64,000 nt of DNA. Source: Tetrahymena thermophila SB210. Its lineage: Eukaryota > Ciliophora > Oligohymenophorea > Hymenostomatida > Tetrahymenidae. Location of the stretch: assembly GCF_000189635.1 (NCBI RefSeq), contig NW_002476426.1, positions 1,426,001-1,490,000 on the forward strand. The letters are read 5' to 3'. A program made the position numbers and the translations under genes. Shown piece by piece: positions 1 to 11,061 of the stretch. Under the pieces are notes generated by a model, which saw only the letters and a program-made list of their open reading frames with translations, made no database searches and was not told the DNA's origin. Position 1 is the stretch's first letter; each line of letters opens with the position of its first letter.

Positions 1-124
1 CTATTATTAATAAATAATTTTAGACATTTAAAATAATAAATAAATAATTAAATTTTTATTTGGTTTTTAAATATAATGTTTGAATAAAAATAAATTTTAT
101 TTATTATAAATTAAAATTTTTTAC

Positions 125-1573
125 TTTCAACACCACCAAGAGATTCAGCAAGAGTAGCAAGCTTGCAAGATGACAAGAACTTGAAGGCTTCAGCTTTTCC
201 TCCCTTAAGTAAGAAGGAAATCATACCACCAAAACCTCTTTGTTATTTCTTAGCAAGTTCGTGTTGAGGGTGAGATTCAAGACCAGGGAAGATGACCTTT
301 TCAATTAAAGGGTGTTATTCGAGCCATTTAGCAACAGAGTAGGCGTTTCTGCAGTGAATTTTCATTCTAGATTCGAGTGTCTTAAGACCTCTAACAGCTA
401 AATAGCAGTCAAAAGTAGAAGGACAACCACCGAATGAAATTGAAGAGTAGAAGAGCTTATCCTTCATTTCCTTTCCGTTAAAAACTAAAGCACCCATGAT
501 AACATCAGAGTGGCCACCGATGTACTTAGAAACAGAGTGAAGGGTAATATCAACACCTAAGTCCATAGGATTTTACAAGTAGGGACTGGCAAAAGTGTTA
601 TCTACCAAAACCCAAGTCTAATAAATAATTAAAAATAATTTTTTTAAATGTTTATTTAATATGTTTTTTATTAAAAAAAGTAAATCTTTATGACAAACAT
701 ACTTTGTATAATCCATTTCATATTTTAATAAAATACAAAAATATGATACTTACTTACTAGCTAATTAACTAAGATTATATCATTATTTATATTTTATTTT
801 TATTTTAAACTTTTGTTAAAAATAATTTGATTGTATAAATCATAATTATTTTAATTATTGCTATTATATTTTTATCTTTATTCAAAATTCATTTTTGTAT
901 TATCATTTTTTGGGATTTTTCTTCTTAAATATCTAATATACATGCTATTACGTCAAGTTTGTCTCTTAAATTTGAAAGTTTTTAATTTTTTTAAGAATTA
1001 ATTTTTTACATCTTTCTTCTTTTCACGGGTAATGTTGACGAGAGCTTCGATATCAACAAGCTTAATAAGGGGATTTGTGGGAGTTTCAATCCAGACTAAA
1101 GCAGTGTTTTCCTTGAAGGCATTCTTGAAGGCTTCAGTATCAGTTAAATCAACAAATTCAACATTGAAATTGAACTTTTCAACTGCAAATCTTCTCATGT
1201 ATCTGTTGGTACCACCATAAACATCATCAGAAACAATAATGTGGGATTCCTTAGGAAGAGAATGGAGGACGCAAGTCATGGCAGCGCAACCAGAAGAGAA
1301 GGCAATAGCGTATTCACCATTTTCACAAGCTGCGATGCATTCTTCAAAGGCGTGTCTAGTGGGAGTACCACCTCTAGCATATTCGTATTAGGAATAAAAA
1401 TCAGTAGGGGCCTTTTATGCGAAGGTTGTGCTCAAATGTATAGGGACATTGACAGAACCGTGAACTTAATCAGGGTCTTATCCAGCATGAATAGCCTTGG
1501 TAGCAAAACCTTTGTTCTTTTTATATAAGTAAGCAGATTCAGGGTAGTTAGTGAATTAAGAATAATCAGCCAT
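125..1573 (-). CDS. Cystathionine gamma-lyase-like PLP enzyme (3' end outside window)
   Basis: This is a Cys/Met-metabolism PLP-dependent enzyme, best matching cystathionine gamma-lyase, which cleaves cystathionine to cysteine, 2-oxobutyrate and ammonia in transsulfuration. Two exons are visible: 1573-1010 and 617-125, joined in phase 0 at ...KKKD|TWVLVDNTF. A GTAAAA donor at 124 then leads off the left edge, so the last exon is missing. Seen: the N-terminal FATKAIHAGQDPD motif, YEYARGGTPTRHAFE, the cofactor-stacking YGGTNRY, IETPTNPL, and the Schiff-base lysine in SVSKYIGGHSD (about residue 218). About 352 residues are present of roughly 400 expected. In-frame TAA is glutamine. The family also holds cystathionine beta-lyase and gamma-synthase, and the motifs do not separate them firmly. 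It is divergently arranged with the candidate gene starting at 2158. Confidence 0.9.
618..1009 (-). other. Intron 1 of the cystathionine gamma-lyase-like gene
   Basis: A 392-base AT-rich intron with a GTAAAA donor at 1009 and a TTAG acceptor at 618. It is placed by protein continuity across the join. I see no embedded gene. Confidence 0.85.
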
Positions 1574-2157
1574 GACTAAATGTTTTATTATTTTTTTATG
1601 TTTTCCTTTAATTATGAAAATTGTAAATCTATGAGTTTATAATTTATTAACTAAAATTGTTCCAGATAGTGTTAGTTTTAAATAAGATTTTTTGATAATT
1701 AAATAAGTAATTAAGAGCTCACCGTAATATTTTTTATTAAATTTGGATATCTTTTTCACATTATAAAGATATCTGGCGGTAGTAGATGTTGTTATTATTT
1801 TCAATTCATAATAATCATAGAATCATTTCATTATGCTTAAAATCTTTAAAATTGTATGAAAACTTTTCTATGTTTCTTACAGCAAGATTTAGTAGTATCA
1901 AATCATAGGATAAAATAGTTATTTCTTTTATACAAATATCAAATCAATAAATCGAAAAAATCAATTTGTCTATCTGAGAATGACAGACAATTGTTTTTAT
2001 AAATCCAGAAGGAATTAAATCTAAATTTTTAGTTTTATATTTTCTAACCTAAAAATATGGAAATTGTATTTCAATACTTAAAAAAAAAATTATTTAAAAT
2101 AATTATACAGTAGCAGGATACAGTAAGAAATAATATCATTCTATTTAAGAGTAGAAA
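1574..2157. promoter_or_regulatory. Divergent intergenic region
   Basis: About 580 bases of AT-rich DNA between the minus-strand lyase start and the plus-strand candidate gene. It presumably carries both promoters (inference from position). I recognise no specific element in it. Confidence 0.4.
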
Positions 2158-3174
2158 ATGGATGCTTAAAGTATGTAGAATTTAACTATTCCTATGCAAG
2201 AATAAATAAGCTTATTACTTTTAAATATTTTTTCTGTAAATTTTCTAGAAAGTTTATAGATTAAATTAAGAAATATGTTAAGCTTTTTCTTTTATTAAAG
2301 TATTTTTCTTTTGTTCTCATAAGATATTTATTACAGATTTTCAGTCAATTTTTAATATGGAAAACCTATTTTGCGTTTATAAAATAAATTAGTTTAAACT
2401 TTATAAATTAGATTTCATCCTTATAATACTGTTTTTATCTAAAATTTGAGTTCAATGAACTAATAAATATCTTTTAATTTTAACAAATCTTTTATGTTTT
2501 TATGGAAAAAACAAAAGATTTTGTTAAAGAATTAAATTAAGCTCAAAGTATTTTTAAGTAAAAACTATTAGCTAGCCCTAAAATCTAGGTTTTATGTAAT
2601 TTAAAAATTTATTATTTTAAACAAATAAACGATTGAGTAATCAAAAAAATTGACTTTTCTAATATTATATCGATTAATTAGATAATTGATTACAAAATAT
2701 ATGCGGGAGACATCTAACACTCTTTTCTTATTTTGTTTAAAAAACTAGAGAGAAAGCTGCTAAAGCTAATTTGTTCTTGAATATAATTTAAATAAAAATT
2801 AACACTAAAAAATGTTAATTAAAGATAAATGGATATCAATTTTTTTCATTCTCATAGCTATTGCTAATGATTTTAGTTAATTTAAAAAAAATATTCATTT
2901 GTTTGGTAATTTAGAGGATAATATCATATTTTACTAATAAATATTTTAAAATAAAAAGATTTATGATTTAAAAGACATTAAATTTATATTATTGTAATAA
3001 AAAGAAAATAAAAATAAAAAATGTTTGAATTTATTTTTAAGTAAATTGTTTTTGAATTTTTTATTTGCTTAAACATTTAAAGTCATAAAAGAAAATCCTA
3101 ATAAATATAATTAATTGAATAAAAAATTAATGAAAGAGCATAAGTAAAAAGGATAATTAACATTTGAAATATGA
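2158..3174 (+). CDS. Candidate AT-rich gene, unknown function
   Basis: With TAA/TAG read as glutamine, one uninterrupted frame runs from ATG 2158 to TGA 3172-3174, giving 338 residues. Roughly a dozen other TGA triplets in the stretch all fall out of frame, which is unlikely by chance though not impossible at this base composition. The predicted protein is rich in Leu, Phe, Lys, Asn and Gln. It begins MDAQSMQNLTIPMQ and has a hydrophobic stretch, KWISIFFILIAIAN, about two thirds along. No domain is recognised. Its stop lies 57 bases from the convergent stop of the START-domain gene, a spacing that fits the local gene density. Against it: the AT content looks like flanking DNA, and a real gene here could have introns that this simple frame ignores. 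Confidence 0.42.
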
Positions 3175-3231
3175 GCATAATAAATTAATATTTTTTTATA
3201 TAAATTAAAATAATTTAATTCATTTAACTTC

Positions 3232-6200
3232 TCATTTCTTTTTTTTAGTAATTCCTAATAAACTGTTTCTGTAATCTATACATCCTTTTTTCATGCTTTC
3301 TATCCATTTAGGAGGAGCTCTAGCAGCCATATAATTGACAACATATTTAGGGACAATACCTTTTACATCACTTTGTGTCATAATTGTTAAAGATGTGTCT
3401 TTTCCTTGAGGACGAATAACATATCCAGCTATATGTGAAAACGCACGAATATATCCTTTACGTTCTGGACAGCTTGGGTGTTAAATACTATAAAAAACTA
3501 TAGTTGTTTAGCCTTTCTGAGGGTAATCTTTTTTGAGTACTCTTGTTTAACAGAAATCTCTTTTTGTTACACCTAAACCAGGATCTACAAAGAAGTAAAT
3601 AATATCAACTCCATCTTATAATTTGTCAATAACAGTGAATCCTTGAGTAACTTTATCCCACTAACTCCTTAACTCTGCATTATATATCTAAACAAACACC
3701 TCTTCGGCATTGCAATCTTTAATCAAGCTTTCTGCACGAACAAGGACACAAGGATTTCCTGGAATCATTTTCTTATAAATAAACATAATATCATCTTTTT
3801 TGATTACGCATTCCCATGTTTTTTCAGGGTCTTCTTAAACTAATGATATTAAACGATCAAACTTTTCTTATGTTTAAGGGTCAAGTTTATTTTTTTCTTC
3901 TTTCGAAGTTGATTGAGACATTTTTTCTTCTTTTTAGATTTCAGGAATATTAACAACTACCACTTCTTCTTTAAAATTATCATCTCTTGATAAAACTATA
4001 CTCTATCTAAAATTTGGTTATCCCTTTTATTAAATTGAAGGATTATTATTGTTTTAATTATTAGCCTACTTAAAAATACTTCCCCTTTATACACTCATTT
4101 TTTATGGAAGCTCTATGACCTAATCTCCAACAATCGAATCTTTCATAGGCTGATCATGATCTCCTTATAGCTGTATTTACTTATCATACTTTGGAGACGG
4201 ATTATTCTTAGAAAATATGCTTTCATCGGAATTCATTTTTAAAAATGTTCTATTATCATTCCTAGCAAATGAACGAGATTATTCCTTATTAAAATGAATA
4301 TTGAAATTGTTTCCACTTTTTAAATTTTATTAATTTTCTTTGTAATTGCTTTAACGAGAATCTTCATTACTGTTAAGTTCAATATTATCTCTGTTTAAAG
4401 CTTGGTTATTTTACGATTCAATATCTTACATTTAATTATTAGTTTTTTTAGCAACGTTTTCATCCTGCTTGTTTGATTTTATGCTTTCTTAATCTACATC
4501 AAGCTATTTCTTAGGAAGTTAGTTAAATTAAATTTATATGTTTGATATTTTTCTTTTTATCTATGAGGTGTCTTAATTAATAGTAGAAGTGTAGCTGTTT
4601 TATTAAAGTAACTTTACATCTTAGAGCATGCTGTTTTATTTTTAATTAATAAGATCCATTTCTTAAAGCTCATCTTGCTAGTTAGAAAATCCGGTACCAG
4701 GCGAGAGAATTATATTTTCTTTTTATGCAATCTTACTGAGATGCTATTTAGAGAATGCAGGATATTAACTTGGGTTATTATTGGTATTGACTCTTTTTTT
4801 GTTTACATCATCACCAAACATCATGTTTTATTACATTCCACTTTCATCATCTCCTATGTCGTTTTCATCATCCTTCTTTTGAGATACTTAGTTTTTATTT
4901 CTTTGTTCAATTGCTTAAATATACAAATCTATGATACGTTGCTATTTCTTCTCAGTTTAATTTGAAGTTGCAGAACGCTGCTCATCTTCAGCATTTCTAT
5001 TTAAATCGTTGTTATTTTAATAATTTGAGTTTAAACTTGACTACTCCTAATATAAATCAGCATCCTTTCCTTGAGATAACTTAGGCTTTTTTTATTATGA
5101 GTTAATAACATTTTTATGTTTATTTCCACTCTCAGCAAGCTTCTAGATGTTATTATCGTTTTTACCGTGGCTTTGTTGATTATGAACACCACTTTCCCCT
5201 TTGATAATGAATTGCTTAATATGCTCAGGGTTAAATATTCTTTCAAATGCTTCAATATTAATTTCTTAATCTAATTATTAATCCAATTCTTCTATTTATT
5301 TAAATGTTTTGTTTTTATTTGAAGTAACATGATTTCCTTTTTCTATAAGACTGAGAATCACATAGTCTTTTGAAAGTTTTTCAAGTTTAAATTAAAATGT
5401 CTTCAGAATTGGTGTAAGATTTTCTTAGTTGTCACTTAAGATGTTAAGGCATGGAATTAAAACATTCATTACACAATCTACTATTTATTCCTCTTCTGCT
5501 AATGTAAATTCAGGTTAATTATTTGATTGATATTTTTTTCTTTTAATTATCTCTTTAGTCAGTTTATAGCTAAGCAATATAGCTTTAAAACAAAAGTCTT
5601 TCTTTAAGAGCTTTAAGAATTTTTCTAAAATTTTTTTAATGTCCTTGTGAAATTTCTATCTGAAGCGACGATATTGGATGGCAACTTTCATTTCTTCTAC
5701 CACCTTTTCAATGTAAAAGCGATATGTGTTTATATCTAATTTACAAGGCTTTATAAGCTCTTACCCAAATTTAATATAGCAATTAAGCTTAAGTGTGAAT
5801 AAATCAAATTAAAGAAGCTTTTTGGTACGTAGTAGTTTCTTTTTGATTTTTCTTCCAGCGTACTATCCAATAACTCCGCCTGCAACAGCACCTGCAACAA
5901 GACCTATAGGATTTAGCCCAGAAGCTACAAATCCTACAATACCAAATACAGTAATACCTAAAAGACTGCCTACTGCTCTCTTGTCTTAAACTTCGCTTCC
6001 TAAAAGCAACTCTGACATATCCTTTTCAAACTATTCTTTCCACTCTTTTGTGGGGCGATATTTATTTTCTTCTAAAAGTTTATTTAGCATTTATTCATCA
6101 GTCTCTATTTCTGGACTGCATTCAATCCCTTTCTCTATAACGGCATATTTTTTTTGTATATTTTCTGTTTTGCCTTATTTCTTGGTATTAGGACCTGAAT

Positions 6201-6741
6201 TTCTATTCTCTTAGTCATTATTTTATTATTAGTTCTCCAAAATAAAATCTTACTTGCTGCCGTTCTCTGGCTTTTAATTTTAAATATTAATTTTTTGAGT
6301 ATTCACTTAGAGAGAGTTATCAAGTGATTTCATTTGATAACCTCTATTCACATCTATCTGTATTGCTTCTAGTCCTAGACTTGCTTTCCTGGAGTTTGCC
6401 TTAATTTGATTTTCTTGGTCTTCAATCTAAACACTTTTAATCATAGATTTTTAAATTGAAGAATTAAAGTTGGACATATTATTCTGCTTATTCTGTCCTT
6501 AGCTGCGGTTTTTTAAAACCCATTTATTACTTTTTACCTTTTACTTTTTTAAAGTGCTCTCTTATTTGTTAACACTAATCTATGAAATGTTTTTAAATGG
6601 TTGAATTTAAGGTATCTATAAGTCTTGATTTTCAGATTGCTTATTTTATGCAGCATCTAATTCCTTTTAAAAAATCATTTACTCTTTTTATTAATCACCA
6701 GGCTCATCTTATTTAATAGTTATTTCCTTTTATTGTATCAT
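3232..6741 (-). CDS. START-domain lipid-transfer-like protein with glycine-zipper segment
   Basis: A single exon of 1169 residues from ATG 6741 to TGA 3232. The C-terminal region, about residues 955-1160, is a START domain (lipid/sterol-binding fold): WECVIKKDD, AEEVFVQIYNAELRSQWD, GVDIIYFF, KRDFCQTR, HIAGYVIRP and a closing LTIMTQSDVKGIVPKYVVNYMAARAPPKW. An N-terminal Gln/Asn-rich stretch precedes a hydrophobic Gly/Ala-rich segment at about residues 250-292 (LGITVFGIVGF, GLNPIGLVAGAVAGGVIG), glycine-zipper-like and probably membrane-embedded. Then comes a charged helical part followed by about 500 low-complexity residues rich in Asn, Lys, Gln and Ser. Inferred role: membrane-tethered lipid binding or transfer. 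The ligand cannot be told from sequence. The START call is firm; the rest of the protein is unassigned. Confidence 0.85.
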
Positions 6742-8180
6742 TCTATGGTAAACCTTTAAAATTTAATAAGATGAAGGGAATTAGATTAGCTTTATGCGAT
6801 ACTACTTTTAATGATTTTTTTGAAAAGTCTGTTGATAGTAGTATTTTTCAATATTTATAATAATTTTTCAGTAGTTTGATTGTTTTTTATTTAAAACTTT
6901 TTGAATCTAATTTATTTGTAGAGTAATATCAAAACTCCAAACAAACAAGTTAAATGTAAAAAAGAGTACACATGAAACCTAAGTAACTAACATCTCTTAA
7001 GCATCATATAAAAATATTTAAAGTAAAAACATAATTATTAATAATTAAATAGCCAAAACACCATCCTTTTATTTTATTTAATTTAATTAACAACTCTCAG
7101 TACAACTAGAAGAATGCGACTTAAAAAAATTTTTGACAGATTCAATAAATCACAAAGTCTTTATATTAAATTAATAATATTATATAGATCTTTCAAAATA
7201 AATATCCAATACTTCCTTTTTGTGAAAAATAATATAGAAATTTTCCTAGAATGAAATAGATATATTGAGAGAGAGATTCATAAAAATTATTTAAAATTGT
7301 GTGTTCAATTTTTTTTTCTTTTATTTTTATTTTATTAAATTATTTTATTCCATTTTTATTATAAAAAAATAAAAATATTTTAAGATTAAAAATTTAGTGT
7401 GCTTTATTTAGAAAATAGCTAGCAATTAGTTTTAATTTTTATATTTTTATTTATAAATACTCAAAATATAGTTCTATAAATGTTTATAATGTTAATGAAT
7501 AAAAAAATAGCAACCAGTGATAACTTTTTACAATTCAAATTAATTGGACAGTTAAAATTATTTTTTTGTTTCAATTATCTCTTTGCCAATTAAAAAGTAA
7601 AATTTTAAAGTTATTTTAAAAAAATAATTGCTGGTATTTTTGAAATTGTAAAAAAAAATACTTATTATTTGATTTTATTTCTTTTTAGTTGATGACGATT
7701 TATGAAAGTAAAAAGCAAGATTATTTATTGCAGTGTAATGTAATGTAATTTATTTTACAATCATAGCCATAGAATCGATATTTAAAATTAATTATTACTT
7801 TTTTAAGAAAATTTTACTACATTTGTCACACTTGAATGTACACAATTTAAAAAAAAAATCTATTATAAGAATTAAAAGAGTAGAGTTTATAAAAAGCTAT
7901 TTTAAACTAACTAGAAAAATGTATATTTAAGATATATTAAAATATATTATGAAATGTTAGATACATTTAAATTATTTTAACAAACTATGTAGAATTGATT
8001 GAGTTTATTTAGTGATTTATCAATTTATTATTAGTTTTCTTAAATCACATTTATTTTAAATTAATTAAGTGGTGGTTTTCATAGGTTGATATAATTTGTG
8101 TAGAAGTAAGATAGATATATATTAAGTCATCTTTCTCATTTACAAAATTTTAGTGTTTTTGTTTGTTTACTTGTTTCTTT
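6742..8180. other. Intergenic, AT-rich
   Basis: About 1.4 kb between two minus-strand genes. It probably holds the promoter of the START-domain gene and the 3' flank of asparagine synthetase. A short (TGTAA)3 run lies near 7735. I see no convincing coding frame or RNA gene. Confidence 0.5.
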
Positions 8181-11061
8181 TCAATTTTTAACAGTTTTAG
8201 CAGCACTTTCACCATCGTTAAAGGTGCCCTTAAGTTATTCAGATTGTTGATGGATACCGAGAACTGCACGACCTGATTCGTCAGTGTTCTTCTTGAATGA
8301 TTCACACCATTCAAGAGCCTTTTCAGTTGAGCAAGCAATACTCAAAGCATATGGGACAGTTAAGGCAGCTTCCTTAGAAGGGAAATGATGTTCAAAGCAT
8401 TATCTATACCAGAACTATTCTTTATTACGAGGAGTATTTATTTCATAAATGATTTCTCTGTCACTGAAGTCTTTATCAGAGATGACAGTTTCGCAATAAG
8501 CGGTAATAGAATCTCTCCAAAGATAACCAACACCATCTGAGAATTGTTCTTTTTGTCTCCATAAAATTTCAGAGGGTAAGTAGGGCTTGCTCTTATCATC
8601 GAAAGCAGCTCTAAGAATGTACTTTTCAATGTTTTTAGGGAAGTTACGAGGCATTTTATCGTTGGGATCGATTGACATAGCATATTCAACAAAGGATTTG
8701 TGGAGGAAAGGAGGACGAACCTCCAAACCCCAAGCCATAGTAGATTTGTTTGCACGGAGTAAATCGTATTTGTAGAGATCCTTAACTTTTCTGACACATT
8801 CTCTGTGGAATTCTTCAGCGTTTGGGGCTTTGTGGAAATATAAGTAACCACCAAAAAGTTCATCAGCACCTTCACCAGTCAAGCAATACTTAATACCCAA
8901 AGCTTTAATCTTTCTAGCGAGGATGTACATAGGAGTGGAGGCACGGATAGTTGTATTGTTGTAGGTTTCAGTGTGATAGATAACATCAGGAATAGCATCA
9001 ATACCTTCTTCAGGAGTGTAGATGAAGGCATGATGTTCAGTTCCTAAGTATTCAGCAACTTTTTGAGAAGATTCAATATCAGGTGATCCCTTTAAACCAA
9101 TGCAGAAACTGTGGACTTTATCCATACCTCTCTTCTTGATATCGATCTTGCCTTCTTAGACTAAACGGACAGTGATGGCTGCAACTATACTGCTATCAAC
9201 ACCTCCAGAAATGAATAAACCAAAAGGAGCATCACCTTATAATTATTCATAAACAGCCTAAGTTAATTATTCTCTCAACTCCTTGTAGTCGATTTAATTG
9301 TTAGGGAAATATTCTTCATCGTGCCATAAAGGTTAGTACCATTATGTAGGAGTTTTGTTCTTATCTAAGTAATGACCTTTTGATTTTTATAAATTAATTT
9401 TAATAAAAGTAAGTCTTAAAAAGTTAAAATTATTTGCTTTGTAATGTTTAAATTGTCAGGTTAAAATTTAAAATCTTTGACAGAGCTAATTAGAAATAAT
9501 CAGTATTTAAGATAATCTAAATTATGACTTCAATCACAAATTTAATAATTTCTGAGTGTTTTTCCTTAAGAAACAAAAGGAAATAAGAGTTTATTTAATT
9601 ATCTTTACTTGTATTTATATTTTGATTATTTGAGGAAATGTGTGTTTACAAAATTTATGGTAAAAAATGAGAATGATTAATTTTTATAAAATTTTAAGAT
9701 TAAATTAATTAAATAAAAAAGACAGAATTAATTAATTTATCTTGAGAGATAGAATTTATCTGCTAATCAATTTGAATTAAAAAAAATACTATGTTTAGTA
9801 TTTTTTAGTGATTAGTATTAATTGAATGATTTGATTGTTTGTTTGTTTGTTTGTTTTCTCTTTAATTAAAAACTAATTTTCTATTTTTTCAAATTTTGCT
9901 TTTTTATTCTTCTATTAATATTATTTATTTATTTATAAATAATCTCACCAATTTACTATCTATCTATTTCTTTTAATATAATACAATCATTTATTCATTC
10001 ATTCATTCATACATGCATCTCACTCTTTCATTTAGACATTAAATATATCTAAAATTTCTTTTCTACTCTTTTTATTCCTTTTAATATTAGCTTTTCTTTA
10101 TTTAAAATTTGTACAAATGACAAATTAGATTGCTAAAATCTATTTTCGAAAACTACTTTTTCTTTTGTATCAACTTGTTCTAATGATTATTTCTTATTAC
10201 TCAGTCCATATTCCAAAAAGGAATTATTTTTGGGGACAATTATAAACAAAGAATGTTAGTTCGGATTAATTACCTGGTAATAAAATGGATAATTCTACGC
10301 ATTAGTCATCAATAGCCTTCAATTCAGAAGTAACGTAGACTTCACCGTGTTTACCAACACCCCAGTAAAGAGGAATAACACCAACGTGGTCTCTTGAGGC
10401 AAAGAATTCGTTAGTGTTAGGATCGTAGATGATAACACCAAACATACCTTCAAGATGGTTCCACATTTCTTTACCACCGAATTCAGAGTAAAGAGCACCA
10501 ATAATTTCACAATCACTGGTTCCTTGGAGAGGGTACTTGTTTTCGTATTTCTTTCTGATTTCTTGATAGTTATAAATTTCACCATTGGCAGCAAAAGCAA
10601 CAGGCTTTAAGTCTTACTTTTGTAATAAGAAGGGCTATTTACCATTGTCACTCAAGTCACAAATGGAGAGACGTTCGTGGCAAATAATGTTCCAAACACC
10701 AGGTTCTACTTCCTATTTAAATTTAGAAAGTTAGTCAGTTAATTATGATATAGGTAAATAAATATTTTATTATTATAGAAGTGAAAAGTTTATTTATAAT
10801 GAATGATAGGAGAAGTTATCTTGGAAATTAATTGATTTTTATTATGCTTTGTATGTATTTTTCTTAATATTTAAGCTCAGTTAATTCACAAAACGCATAA
10901 ATTAAATGAAAGTTAAGTAGAATAAAAAAAATAATTACATAGATGTAGACACCACAGGCATCAGGACCTCTGTGTCTAAGTCTACGAGAAAGGGTAGTGG
11001 CAAGCTTTCTAACGTGTTCATATCTACCAACAATGTTGAATATACCGAGGATACCGCACAT
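8181..11061 (-). CDS. asnB: Asparagine synthetase, glutamine-hydrolysing
   Basis: Converts aspartate, glutamine and ATP to asparagine, glutamate, AMP and PPi in the cytosol. Three exons (11061-10939, 10712-10274, 9376-8181) give 585 residues, usual for the family. The start is fixed by the processed N-terminus MCGILGIF, whose Cys2 is the glutaminase nucleophile. The class II amidotransferase domain follows with RHRGPDACG, the glutamine-binding stretch FAANGEIYNY, and SDCEIIGALY. The synthetase domain has the PP-loop SGGVDSS near residue 244, then GEGADELFGGYLYFHKAP and EVRPPFLHKSFVEYA. Donors are GTAATT in both introns. The C-terminus is SAAKTVKN followed by TGA. Codon choice is that of a well-expressed gene (many GGT, GCT, AAG). 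No missing catalytic residue was noticed. Confidence 0.97.
9837..9856 (+). repeat. (GTTT)5 microsatellite
   Basis: Five tandem GTTT units lying inside the second intron of asparagine synthetase. Confidence 0.9.
9993..10010 (+). repeat. (ATTC)n microsatellite
   Basis: About four tandem ATTC units in the same intron, followed by the degenerate ATACATGCAT. Confidence 0.85.

Larger units (their letters stand above)
9377..10273 (-). other. Long intron 2 of asparagine synthetase
   Basis: An 897-base intron, long beside most introns in the window, with a GTAATT donor and an AAAAG acceptor. It contains a (GTTT)5 run and an (ATTC)n run. No guide-RNA boxes or embedded coding frame were recognised. 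Confidence 0.85.

Noticed and set aside
4675-4965. Plus-strand standard-code ORF of 96 residues
   Set aside because: It lies antisense to the START-domain gene, whose frame is continuous and domain-supported.
8438-8875. Second minus-strand ORF overlapping asparagine synthetase
   Set aside because: A shifted frame within exon 3; it has no family resemblance while the other frame is a clear AsnB.
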